Shown: positions 37,501-48,396 of the stretch, one piece after another
Position numbering within the stretch: the first letter of the stretch is position 1
Layout: each line of letters opens with the position of its first letter
Source of the DNA: Vombatus ursinus
Lineage: Eukaryota; Chordata; Mammalia; Diprotodontia; Vombatidae
Direction: 5' to 3'
NCBI RefSeq assembly: GCF_900497805.2
Contig: NW_020940358.1
Location: 29,483,665 to 29,547,664, forward strand
Length of the DNA: 64,000 nucleotides
Made by a program: the position numbers and the translations under genes
The notes under the pieces: model-generated
Databases searched by the model: none
What the model saw: only the letters and a program-made list of their open reading frames with translations
Told to the model about the DNA's origin: nothing

Positions 37501-37974
37501 TAGAGAGACACATGTATTTGCTGAGCTGTTGGAGAGTTGATGGCCCATGGAGTTCAGATCTGAAGGGAAAGAGCAAAAATAGTGGATATTAGTAAGAGTC
37601 AAGGCAATTACACAATTCCCACCAGCTGTTTGCTTTCTTTCCCTATAAATGCACACTATCTATGGATCCCACCTCCATCCCTCTTAGAGGGGGATTGGAG
37701 AACAAATGTGGAATTAGCCAAGGGTAAGGAGGCCTTTACTGATATTCCCTCTCCCTCCCATCTCAATATTTGCAGCTGTGTTCCTGCTTACCTGTATGTT
37801 CTGACCACAGCCTACTTGAAGCCTTCACCACCTCTCACCGGGATATTTGCAGTAACCTCTTAATAGATGTCCAGTGTTGCTGACCTCAGTTCAGCACCTA
37901 GTAAGCTGCTAGATCCCTACAGTCTCCAGCTGCCAGCACCTGAGGCCCCAGCACACAAAGCCAGTGACCAGGAT

Positions 37975-39692
37975 CCTTTCAAAGACAAGACTCAAGAGAA
38001 GCATAAAAATGCAAACAGGAAAGGGAAATCATAAGGGACTTCATAAGGTTAAACTGTTTATATTTCTACATAGGAAGATGATACTTGTAACTCATGAGAA
38101 CTTTGTCATTATTAGGACAATTAGAAGGAGTATATATAGATAGATGGCACAGGCTGAGTTGAATATGAAAGGATGATATCTAAAAAATAAAATAAAGGGG
38201 TGAGAGAGGAATGTACTGAGAGAAAGGGAAAAGGAGAGATAGAATGGGGTAAATTATCTCATATAAAAGAGGCAAGAAAAAGCTTTTACAGTGGAGGGGA
38301 AGGGGGGGAGGTGAGGGGAAGTGAGTGAACCTTACCCTCATCAGAATTGGTTCAAAAAGGGAATAACATATACATTCAATTGGGTAAAGCAATCTATCTG
38401 ACCCTACAGGAAAGTAAGAGGGGAAGGGGGTAAGAGAAGGGGTGGGCTGATAGAAAGGAGGGCAGATTAGGGGAGGTGGTAGTCAGAAGCAAAGCACTTT
38501 TGAAGAAGTACAGGATGAAAAGAGAGAGAGAATAGAATAAATGAGGCAAGGGGAATAGGATGGAGGGAAACACAGTTAGCAATAGTAACTGTGAAAAAAT
38601 TTTGAAATGAGTTTCTCTGATAAGGCCTCATTTCTCAAACATATAGATAACTGAGTCAAATTTATAAAAAAAAAAAAGAGCCATTTACCAACTGATAAAT
38701 GATCAAAAGATATGAACAGTTTTCAGATGAAGTAATCAAAGCTATATATAGCTATATGAAAAAATGCTTTAACTCACTATTGATTGGAGAAATGCAAATT
38801 AAAACAATTCTGAGGTACTACCTCATATCTATTAGATTGGCTAATAGAACAGAAAAGGAAAATGACAAATGTTGGAGGGGAAGAGGGAAAAATGAGACAT
38901 TAATGCATTGTTGATGGAGTTGTGAACTGATTCAACCATTCTGTAGAGCAATTTGGAACTATGCCCTTTTAAAGGGCTATAAAACCATGCATGCCCTTTG
39001 ACCTAGCAATGCCACTACTATGTCTATATCCCAAAAGAGATTAAAAAAAAACAAAAACAAAAAAGAAAAGGACCTATAAGTACAAAAATATTTATAACAA
39101 CTTTTCTGGTGGCAAAGAATTGAAAATTGAAGGGATGCCCATCATTTGCAGAATGGCTGAACAAGTTGTGGTATATAAATGTAATGGAATACTATTGTGC
39201 TATAAGAAATGATGAATAGGCTGACTTCAGAAAAAACTGGAAAGACTTGCATGGTCTGATGCTGAGTGAAGTAAGCAGAACCAAGAGAATGTTGTACACA
39301 GTAACAGCCACATTGTGCAATGACTAACATTGATAAACTTGACCCTTCCCAGCAATACAAGGGTCTAAGACATCTCCAGAGGCCTCATGATGGAAAATGC
39401 TATCCACATCCACATAGTTCTTTCTATGCAGTTTGAATGCAGATCGAAGGATATTATTTGCTATTTTTTTTCTTCTGTTGAGTTTTGTTTCCTATTACTG
39501 GTGGTTCCTCCTATTGGTTCTAATTCTTACTTACACCATCACTAATGTGAAAATAGGTATAATAGGAATGTATATGTATAGCCTATATCAGATTGTGCAC
39601 CATCTTGGGGAGGGTGGTGGGGAGGAAGAGGGAGAAAAATTTTAAACTCAAAAGCATATGGAAGTGATAAATCAAAATAAATTAATAAAAAA
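37975..39692 (+). repeat. L1, inter-ORF part joined to 3' end (ORF2 body missing)
   Basis: 37975-38590 matches the L1 inter-ORF part (AGAGAAGCATAAAAATGCAA, TAAGGGACTTCATAAGG). From about 38600 it is the end of L1 (TTTCAGATGAAGTAATCAAAG, GCAATTTGGAACTATGCCC, ATGGCTGAACAAGTTGTGGT), ending in an A-rich tail near 39690. Most of ORF2 is absent. Confidence 0.75.
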
Positions 39693-40990
39693 AGAAAAAC
39701 CTGGAAAGACTGAGCTGATGCAAAGGGAAATATACTGTGTACAAAGTAACAGCAATATTGTAAGACAATCAGCTGTGAATGACTTAGTTATTCTCAGTCG
39801 TACAATGATCCAAGACAGCTCTGAAGGTCTTAAAATAAAAAATGCTATCCATCACCAGAGAAAGAATTGATGGTGTCTGAATACAGATTGAAATATTTTT
39901 TTTCTTTGTTTTTCTTTAAGCTTTTTGGGGGGGGGCAGTCTGTGTTGTCTTTCACAACATGACTAAAATGGAAATGTTTTGCATGACTACACATGTATAA
40001 CCTATATCTAATTGCTCATCTTCTCCATGAGGGGGGTGGAGGGAAAGAAGGGAGAGAATTTGGAAATGAAAGTTTTAAAAATGAATGTTAAAAATTGTTT
40101 TTACATGTAACTGGGGAAAAATAAAATACTAATTTTTTTAAAAGAAAAAGAAAAAAGTTTTAGTGAATTAATACAATAAAACAAAATTAGAAACTCAAAA
40201 AATAAAAATAAGGAGACCAGATAAAACCAAAATATTCATACCAATTCTAATTGTAGTAGCAATAATCAATATATATTGATTATTTTATGGGAAATGTAAA
40301 GATAAAATGAACAAGGAATGGCGATGGATAGATGGGATGAGGGAAGAGAGAGGATACTTGAATGAGATGGCAAACCTGGGTGAGTAGAAGGATGGTGGAA
40401 TCCTCTACAGAAAGAGGGAAGGTTCTGTTCTGGAGCCATTTCAGATGACTAGACTACATCGAATTAAGAATATCTAATAGATAGTAGATGATGTGGGAGT
40501 AGAGCTCAAGAGAGAGTAGGGCTAGATATATAGATCTGTGAGTCATCAGCAAAGATGAAGTAGCTGGTCCCAAGGGACTTACATGAACTGATGCTGAGTG
40601 AAGTGAGCAGAACCAGGAAAATATTGTGTACAGTAACAGCAACATTGTGTGATAACCAACTTTAATAGACTTAGCTCTGTTCAGGAATGCAATGAACTAA
40701 GACAATTCCAAAAGACTCATGATGGAAAATGCTATCCACATCCAGAGAAAGAACTATGAAGTCTGAATGCAGATGGAAACATACTATTTGCTCTGTTTTT
40801 TTTGTTTGTTTGTTTTTTCTTTCTTGTGGTTTTTCCCTTCGGTTCTAATTTTTCTTACAATATGGAAGTATGTTTAATATGATTGTATGTGTATAGCCTA
40901 TATCAGATTACATGCCATCCTGGGGAGGGGGGAGGGGAAGGAGGGGAAAAATTTTAAAGTCAAAATCTTATAAAATATTTTATCTTTTTT
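39693..40990 (+). repeat. Stack of L1 3' ends
   Basis: At least two truncated copies: 39695-40140 (ACCTGGAAAGACTGAGCTGA to AAAATAAAATAC) and 40565-40990 (TTACATGAACTGATGCTGAG to AAATATTTTATC). Between them, 40145-40560 is A-rich and unassigned. Confidence 0.7.
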
Positions 40991-43780
40991 ATAAAAAAAT
41001 TAAAAGAATGAAAAAATAGAAGAGAATGTGAAACATCTCATAAGAAAAAACAACTGATCTGGAGAACAGGTCAAGAAGAGAAAACATAATAACCAAACTA
41101 CCTGAAAGCTACGACCAAAAAATGAATTGATATAATACAATAAATAATTAAAGAAAATTGTCCTGAAGCATTAGAACAAGAGAGGAAAGTAGAAATAGAA
41201 AAAATCCACCAATCATCACCTGAAAAAGATCCTACAAGGAAAACTCACAGAAATATTATAGTCAAATTCTGAAACTCCCAACTCAACGATGAAATATTAT
41301 AAGCAACAAGAAAAAAACAATTTAAATATGGTGGTGCCACAATTAGAATAACACAAGACTTAGCAGTGGAGACACTAAAACCCTGCAAGTCTTAGAGCAT
41401 TATATATCAAAGATCAAAAGAAGTAGGGTTCCAGCCAAAAACGTCATACCCAGCCAAGCGAAGCATAATCTTGAATTTAAAAAAAAAGGATATTTAATGA
41501 ATTGTCACTTTCAGGACTCTGCTTAAAAAAAAAAAACCTGAACTTAATATTAGATTTGACATACAAGGGCCAAGAGAAATATAAGGAATATACCAAACAC
41601 TAATTACGAGGCACTCAATAAAGACAGACTGTTTACCTTTTATGAATGTGAAATGTATATCTAAGATTGTTATTAGTAATTGGGTAGTTCATAAGAAAGA
41701 TTGTGGTAGACATGCATATGATATGACTTTAAAAAGTAAAACCACTGAGAGGGAGAGAAAATTTAAAACTCAAAAGCTTATGGAAGTGATTGTTGAAAAC
41801 TAAAAATAAATTAATTTAATTAAAAATAATAAAAAAGAACAAAGGAGGTAAATTGCAGTTCTCAAAATTAAGATCACTTCCATGTTTTAAGAGAGTAACT
41901 GAGAGCAATTTGGAACTATGCCCAAAGGGCTGTAAAACTGTGCATACCCTTTGACCCAGCAATAGCACTTCTAGGGCCGTATCCCAAAGAGCTCATACAA
42001 ACAGGAAAAGGACCCACATGTACAAAAATATTTACAGCGGCTCTTTTTGTGGTGGCAAAGAATTGGAAATTGAGAGGATGCCCATCAGTTGGGGAATGGC
42101 TGAACAAGTTGTGGTATATGAATGTAATGGAATATTATTGTGCTATAAGAAATGATAAACAGGCTGACTTTAGAAAAACCTGGAAAGACTTGTATGGTCT
42201 GATACTGAGTAAAGTGAGCAGAATCAAGACAACGTTGTACACAATAACAGTCACATTGTGGGATGACTAATATTGATAAACTTAACCTTTCCTAGCAACA
42301 TAAGGATCTAAGACATCTCCAAAGGCCTTGTGATGGAAAATGCTATCCACATTCAAAGAAAGAACTATGGAGTTTGAATGCAGATCGAAGTATATACTGT
42401 TTGCTATTTTTTTCTTCTGTTGTGTTTTGTTTCCTCTTTCTGGTGGTTCCTCCTATTGGTTCTAATTCTTCATTACAACAGCACTAATGTGAAAATATGT
42501 TTAACAGGAATGTATATGTATAGTCTATATCAGATTGTGCACTGTCTTGGGGAGGCAGGGAGGGAGAGAAAAATTTTAAACTCAAAAGCATATGGAAGTG
42601 ATTGTTGATAAATCAAAATAAATTAATACGAACACTGTTAAAAAAAAAAAAAGAGTAATTGAAAATTTTTAGAAATACCCCCAAAGGGATCAAAGAAAAG
42701 GGAACAACCTATATGCACAAAAATATTTATAGCAGCTCTTTTTGTGATGGCAAAGAATTGAAAATTTAAGAGATGCCCATCAAACGTGGAATAAGTTGTA
42801 GTCTATGATTGTGATGGAATACTAATGTGTGTTAAGAGGAGGATGGTTTCAGGAAAACCTAGGAAAACTTTTGTGAATTGATGCAAAGTGAAAAGAACAG
42901 AACCAGAACATTGTGCACATTAACAGCAATATTGTAACAATGATTAACTGTGAAAGACTTAACTACTCTGAATAATACACATATCCAGGACAGTTCCAAA
43001 GGACTCGTGATGAAAAGTACTTTCCTCCTTCAGGGAGAGAGAACTGATGAATGCTGATTCCAGACTCAAGCATATTTTTTTCACTTTATTTTTCCTGCTG
43101 TTATGTTTTTTTGCAATATTGCTAATATGGAAAAATGTTTTGCATGATTTCACCACTACAATGGGTACCAAACTGCTTGGCTGCTCAATGGGTAGAGAAA
43201 GGGCTGGAAGGAGAAAGAATCTGGAAGTCAAAATTTAAGGAAATGAATATCAAAAATAAACAAGTATTAAAAAAAATAAAAGCTTTAGAGTGTGTCCCCC
43301 CTCCCCCCCCAAAAAGTAAAACCATTCAGGAACAGTTAAAATGAGTAATTATCTTATATAAATGAGGTGCCAGAGGAAGAACTTGATACAGAGGAATTAG
43401 ATGGAGGAGGAGGGCTGTTAGTTCTGGAAACCTACTTTCATCAGGAATGGGTTCAACAGAGAACAATACACACGTGTGTGTGTATAAGAGCATAAAAATC
43501 TAAATTCAAAAAGAAATAAAACACTAAGGAAATAGAAAGGGCACAGAGGATAAGAGAGGGATTGCTAGAGGAGAGGATGAGGGAATACATCAAAGGGGGA
43601 CATAAAAGGGGGTTCAGATTCATGAGAACGGGAGGATAAGGAAGGGATCCTTGGAGGGGGGTTAGGTTAAGTAATAGGAGGGCAAGGTAGCAGGTAGAAG
43701 TAAAGTCAGGAGCGATATGGAAATAAGAGATACACACAAACATAAAAACAAAGATCAGGAGTAGAATTTATTAGGGAAAG
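40991..43780 (+). repeat. L1 ORF1/inter-ORF remnant split by nested L1 3' ends
   Basis: 40991-41740 is ORF1-like (CTGATCTGGAGAACAGGTCA, AATTGTCCTGAAGCATTAGA). The phrase AAAAAGTAAAACCA recurs at about 41732 and 43312, bracketing inserted L1 3' ends at 41745-41835, 41897-42650 and 42655-43290. After 43312 inter-ORF sequence resumes (TATCTTATATAAATGAGGTG). The middle copy has its own flanks (AGAGTAACTGA / AGAGTAATTGA). Confidence 0.65.
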
Positions 43781-43782
43781 TA

Positions 43783-43850
43783 TATATTTATGTATGTATG
43801 TATGTATGTATGTATGTATATATATGCATACGTGTATGTATATATCTCTA
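43783..43850. repeat. (TATG)n simple repeat
   Basis: Runs of TATG and ATATAT; low complexity. Confidence 0.9.
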
Positions 43851-44220
43851 TATAGAAATATATCCACACTCAATTATAGCCTTCTGAGGGGCAGGAGGGC
43901 AGAGAGGAAGGGAGAAAAAAAGAACAAAGTAAAAACTGCACATCACAGAACAAAAGAAAACTTAAAAGGAAGCAAAGAAAAAATGGATAGTTCTCAACAC
44001 AATGCATAGTATTACATAGGCTTTCTTGAAATGGAAATTTATTGCTATATATTTTGAATCCTCTTTTATGTTCTGCTGTGCACATGACATTTTTTCTTTT
44101 CTTATTTTATATTTAAGTTTGTTTTTATTTTCTTATTGTCTAAGTATTTAAGACTATAATAAAAAAAAGTTTAAAAAAGAAAATATTAATTGTAAACAAG
44201 TAAAAAGTTATATTGCAAAG
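43851..44220. other. A-rich sequence, probably degraded L1
   Basis: G/A-rich then T-rich, ending in AATAAAAAAAAGTTTAAAAAA; resembles an L1 3' region but too diverged to be sure. Confidence 0.35.
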
Positions 44221-44228
44221 AGTTAGAG

Positions 44229-45507
44229 CAGGCTTGCATAATATACAGCCCACAGGCCACTTGCATCCTGTGAAAAATGTAGAAAGTAAAGATATAACAA
44301 GTGCTTTGTCCATGTCCCACTGAACCTGCCTTTCACTAGCCACTATTGTGTCAGTCATATAATTTGGTGGGTGGGTTGCTACTGTGCACTCCTGTTTGTC
44401 ACATGACCCACAGCAACAACCATAGTCAGTCTGTCTCTAGTCTGAAAGAAGCAAGAGTTGCATCTTTTCGCTGTGTTTTTGCTGTTACTGGCATTGAAGT
44501 GGGACAAAGTGATTGCAGCCATGCACCAACACAGCTGACACCGCTATGCAACGAGTGGCAGCAATGCGATGGCTTCTTCCCCTTTCTCCCCACAAGGCCA
44601 CTCTCCAAGTTACATGAGTGTCTGGTGCTCTCTCCAAGGTCAGACACTCAGTTCAGGACTTCTTTCTACGTGAGCAGTTGCTGTGGAGATTTTTTGGTTC
44701 TAACATTGAAAGTTTTTGGGATGACTTTGTAAAATGGGTGATAGAAATGGAAGATCAAATCAGAACATAGTGTTTAATCCGGAATGGACAAATAGATATT
44801 TATTTACATGAGAGACAAAATACTGTGCCTTGTTTGCTGAGAACGGCCTTCTGAATACAATCATTGTCACCATTTTGAATCAAAACATCCCGACTTAAGC
44901 AAATTAGACACCAGTGGAAAAAAAATTAAAGTGTCCAAATTGTTGAGAAATCTCAATGGGGAACAATGGATTTTAAAGAAAGTAAATTCAGAAAATGAGG
45001 TGGCTACTAAGGTTAATTTTCAGATTTCTGAAGAAATTGCTGCTGCTGGGAAGTCCTTTACTGAAGGTGACTTCATAAAGAAGTGTTTGCTGATTGCAGT
45101 TTCTAGATTATGTTTAAATTTAAAAAAGTGTTTCTGAGAATATAAATTTGTCCCTTTTGACCATGCAGTGAAGAGTAGCTGATGATGATAAACTGATTGC
45201 CTACAAGAAGTGTAATGTGTCCCATTAACTAAATGTAAACAGTAAGAAAACCTAAAAAATGTATTAAAACTTGTACCACTTAGCAATTTTTTTAACATTA
45301 GTATGATTTCATGATAAATAAAAATCTTAATAAGTCTAATTAATTGAAATTTTCCTTTTTGAAATAAGGCTTATTTGCAAAATAGTTTAATCCTTAATTA
45401 TACCATTACTTGGAAAGTGAGTCACTAAAATCCTATCTGTGACCTGAAGAAATTTAGCCTGTTGTAATTTTGGCCCCTGGGGCCTACTGCCAAGTTGTGC
45501 AGGTCTG
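44229..45507 (+). mobile_element. hAT-superfamily DNA transposon remnant with 8-bp target duplication
   Basis: Ends are CAGGCTTGCATAA (left) and TTGTGCAGGTCTG (right), imperfect inverted repeats. They are flanked by AGTTAGAG (44221-44228) and GGTTAGAG (45508-45515), the 8-bp duplication of hAT elements with one change. About 1.28 kb. The interior between about 44740 and 45140 encodes a transposase N-terminal part (next entry); the catalytic domain is absent, so this is an internally deleted derivative. Charlie-like by sequence style. Confidence 0.85.
44742..45136 (+). pseudogene. hAT transposase N-terminal remnant (BED finger and linker)
   Basis: Reading frames give FNPEWTNRYLFT, then a zinc-finger-like stretch (a shifted frame, with HCHHFESKHPDLSKL), then KVSKLLRNLNGEQWILKKVN, AATGKSFTEGDFIKKCLL-like GKSFTEGDFIKKC. 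This order (N-P-x-W-T, BED finger, then the K-PFTEG-EF-KKC block) is shared by Charlie-type transposases and their domesticated relatives (e.g. GTF2IRD2 C-terminus, FAM200 and SCAND3 proteins). The open stretch 44931-45137 lacks the start and the RNase-H-like core, so it is not a functional gene. Confidence 0.75.
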
Positions 45508-45809
45508 GGTTAGAGGGTACCAGTGTAAAAAGCACTGCCTAGTTTAGCTGAATGAGAAAGAGTTAACTTGAAGGAATAGGACAGAATGTTTAGTTGTTTT
45601 TTGCAGATTTGGTAGGTCTATAAAATCAGCAGGGAAGCAGGCCCAGAGGACAAAAAGAGGTGGACACATTAGGCACTTAATAAATGCTTGCTAATTCACT
45701 ATTAGGGAAGAGAAAAGGTGATTGAAGAGTGAAGTTCCCTGGGGATGAGATCAAGGGCACAGGGGTTGACCCTGGCAAGGGCGGCTTTTTCCTTGGAGAC
45801 TCATTTTTT

Positions 45810-46190
45810 TCAACATTTTTTAGGGCTGCACTCAACACTACAACAGGTTTGATTTCATTCTCCTCTCCATTTACATTGTTGTAGTCGCTCTGTACATCTA
45901 GTTTTCCTGCTTATCACACTTTGCATCAGTTTATGGATATCTTCACATGCTTCTCTGAAATAGTCATGTCTTTCTTAAGGAACAGTAACCTCCGAGTATA
46001 TTCACAGACCACAATTTGTTAAGCCATGTCCTAATCTGTAGACACCTACTTTGTTTCAGGTTCTTCGCTACCAAAACAAGTCATGCAATGGATATTTCAG
46101 CATATACACATATTTTTGTCTTCGATGTTGTTGGGGCATAGGTCTAGAAGTGGGCTCTCTGGGTCAAAGAATAGCCTCCTTTGTTATCAG
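45810..46190 (-). repeat. L1 3' end, antisense
   Basis: TTATGGATATCTTCACATGC, AAGCCATGTCCTAATCTGTA-like, CTACCAAAACAAGTCATGCA and GTGGGCTCTCTGGGTCAAAG match the antisense L1 3' layout seen at 30490 and 61850. Confidence 0.65.
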
Positions 46191-46199
46191 CAGCAACCC

Positions 46200-46515
46200 C
46201 TACTGCATTACCACCTCAAGTCCAAAAGCAACATACCATTCCTTATACCCAACATTCTACGTCCCAACTCCTTCCCCTTGGAATCCCTAGGTCCATCCAA
46301 AGCACAGCTCAGGTGACACCTACTAGACAAGGTGATCTCCCTCCCCCAACCCCTCAGTACTTTCTCCCACTGGAAACTACTTTGCATACACTCCTCTGTG
46401 CGGAGGCTATGGCCCTCCAGTAGAATATAAGTTCCTTGGGGGCAAGGACTCATTTCTATCTTTGTATTTCCATCATCCAACATGCCTGTCAAAATGCTGT
46501 ATTAAAATCCACATC
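46200..46515 (+). repeat. L2 LINE 3' end
   Basis: ACTCCTTCCCCTTGGAATCC, AAAGCACAGCTCAGGTGACA and TATAAGTTCCTTGGGGGCAA in L2 order, ending next to a WSINE1. Confidence 0.7.
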
Positions 46516-46516
46516 T

Positions 46517-46672
46517 TAAGGGGCAACTAGGTGGTGCAGTGGATAAAGCACCGGCCCTGAAGTCAGGAGGATCTGAGTTCAAATCTGGCCTCAGACCAAA
46601 TACTTGACACTTACTAGCTGTGTGACCCTGGGCAAGTCACTCAATCCCTACCGCCAAAAAAAGATTTTTTTA
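46517..46672 (+). repeat. WSINE1-type CORE-SINE
   Basis: Head GGGGCAACTAGGTGGTGCAG, B box GAGTTCAAATCTGG, core and A tail. Flanks AAAATCCACATC / AAAATCCACACC are its target duplication. Confidence 0.92.
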
Positions 46673-46679
46673 AAAATCC

Positions 46680-47370
46680 ACACCCTGAGCTCCTTAGAAG
46701 TTCACAAAGAGCTAGTGCAGGTGCTTAATAACTACTTGTTGAGTTAAAATGAATGAATCTCATCAACTCACTGAGACAGGTCAGGTCTTCTACCTCACAA
46801 CTGTACTATTCCAAAGTCTGGATAAACACTGTTGCTGTGTCCTCGGCTGCCCTTTCCATTCTTCCCTCACAGTGGGCATCAGTCCTATTAAGTCACCGCT
46901 TAGACCCTAGGCATCTCCTTCCATTCCCCTCCAAATCACAATATTAACAGGAGACTCACCTTGAGGCAGGGCACTTTGACCTCAGCTGTGGATCAAAGGC
47001 TTTAAGATGATCTCTCTTATCTGTGAAGTTTGATGATTCTAGAATGTATCTTTAAATCTGTCCTCTCTTTTCTATCTAGATCATTGCCACCACCAGCCCA
47101 CATATTTTCTTCATGTTCCCATCTTCCCAGGATTAACTTTATGGCTACTACCTGGCATCGTAATACTTAACAAGTGGGTGGCTGACTAAATGGCTATGTT
47201 GAGTCATCACTAGGACACACCCTGTACAGCAGAGTAACCCTCCTTTCTTCCAAAGGAGGCTCTCCTCCATAACTGACATCTGCTCTAAGTTTGTCAGAGA
47301 AGAGGAACTAGGAGGCCCAAAGGCTACTAGGGGTACAACCAGGGGACCTTTTTTATACTTTGAAAACAAT
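46680..47370. other. Unassigned intergenic sequence
   Basis: Short L2-like tail near 46720 (AGGTGCTTAATAACTACTTG). Otherwise nothing recognised before the DDX56 3' flank. Confidence 0.35.
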
Positions 47371-47374
47371 GTCT

Positions 47375-47560
47375 CACAGATTCATAAATTTTAGAGATAG
47401 AAGGGACCTTGGAGACCATCTAGTCCAACCTTATCATTTGAGAGATAAGGAAACTGAAGCCAGAGAAGTTATATTACTTGCCCAAGGTCACACCCTTATA
47501 AAATGGCAGAGTTGGGATTTGAGCTTAGGTCCTCACTCCAAATCTAGCATTCTATTTTTC
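47375..47560 (-). repeat. MIR-like SINE
   Basis: ATAGAAGGGACCTTGGAGAC, CATCTAGTCCAACCTTATCA, GATAAGGAAACTGAAGCC and TTGCCCAAGGTCACACCC in order. Confidence 0.7.
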
Positions 47561-47968
47561 ACAAAGAACACTTTTTTTTCCCCTCACAAATGGGTAAAAG
47601 AAAGCTCAAATAAGAATAAGAAGGCTATATTCCAGGTGCCAGCAGAAACTTTCCAATGGTTAGGAAAAGGCAGGGAGTAGAGTTCTTGAATGATAGGAAG
47701 AGACATAGCTCTTGGAAACCAGCTTCCTAATGAGGCGTGTGAGTGAAAACCAGGACCTGAAAATGGGCAAGAAATGTGTGTACACCCAAAGGACCACAAC
47801 TCCAGACCTGAGATGGGGACCTGTGGTCTTGGGTAGTGAGTCTGGGGGCTCTAAGAAAGGGGAGAAGCATGGCAAATCAAGGTCAGTCTAGGGAGCAGAG
47901 ATGCTAAAGTATGAGCAGGGGTCAATGCAGCAACCTGAGTGTGAAGAATTAGGACATACTTCATTCCA

Positions 47969-47974
47969 TTTATT
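47969..47974 (-). terminator. DDX56: DDX56 polyadenylation signal (AATAAA)
   Basis: AATAAA on the minus strand, about 335 nt past the stop codon, and the first canonical signal in the 3' flank. Sets a 3'UTR of about 350 nt. Confidence 0.65.
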
Positions 47975-48309
47975 ATAGCATCCCACTGATCATTGGAGCT
48001 CAACTATTTCTTAGTTCCTTCCAGCTCTGTCCATGAGCCTATGCATGGCAACCCCTGCTGGCAGAGGAGAGACACAGCACGCTGCAGCCTGGGGAACAGA
48101 ATCTGCCATCTCAACAAGGGGTGAGGCCAACACTATCTGGCCCTTGGGAGTCCAGTCTCTTAAGCAGATTCCACACTGAGTTCAAGAGTCACTGCACAGC
48201 ACAGGGCCGGCCAGCCTTCCATCAAAGGTGACAAACAAGTAGTTGGCCAGTTGCTAAGGAAAGGGAGGAGGAACATCTGACACCCAGGCCCAGGGCTGGG
48301 TGGGCAACC
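47975..48309 (-). other. DDX56: DDX56 3' untranslated region
   Basis: Sequence between the TGA at 48310-48312 and the AATAAA signal. No repeat was seen in it. Confidence 0.6.
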
Positions 48310-48396
48310 TCAAGAGTGCTTAGCTGAAGAGGCAGAGGTCCTTGGCTTCCTCTTGGTGTACTTGAAGCTTCGAAGAGGGTTCTGTGTCTTTGGGGC
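48310..48396 (-). CDS. DDX56: DDX56 coding exon 14 (stop codon)
   Basis: 28 codons plus TGA, residues 525-552: [20 protein letters not shown] then SASSAKHS. Matches the human [17 protein letters not shown] tail. Confidence 0.95.
   Translation of the reverse strand, partial: APKTQNPLRSFKYTKRKPRTSASSAKHS

Noticed and set aside
44346-44732. 128-codon plus ORF inside the hAT element as a domesticated gene
   Set aside because: No similarity to transposase or other families; the recognisable transposase part lies further right and in other frames.
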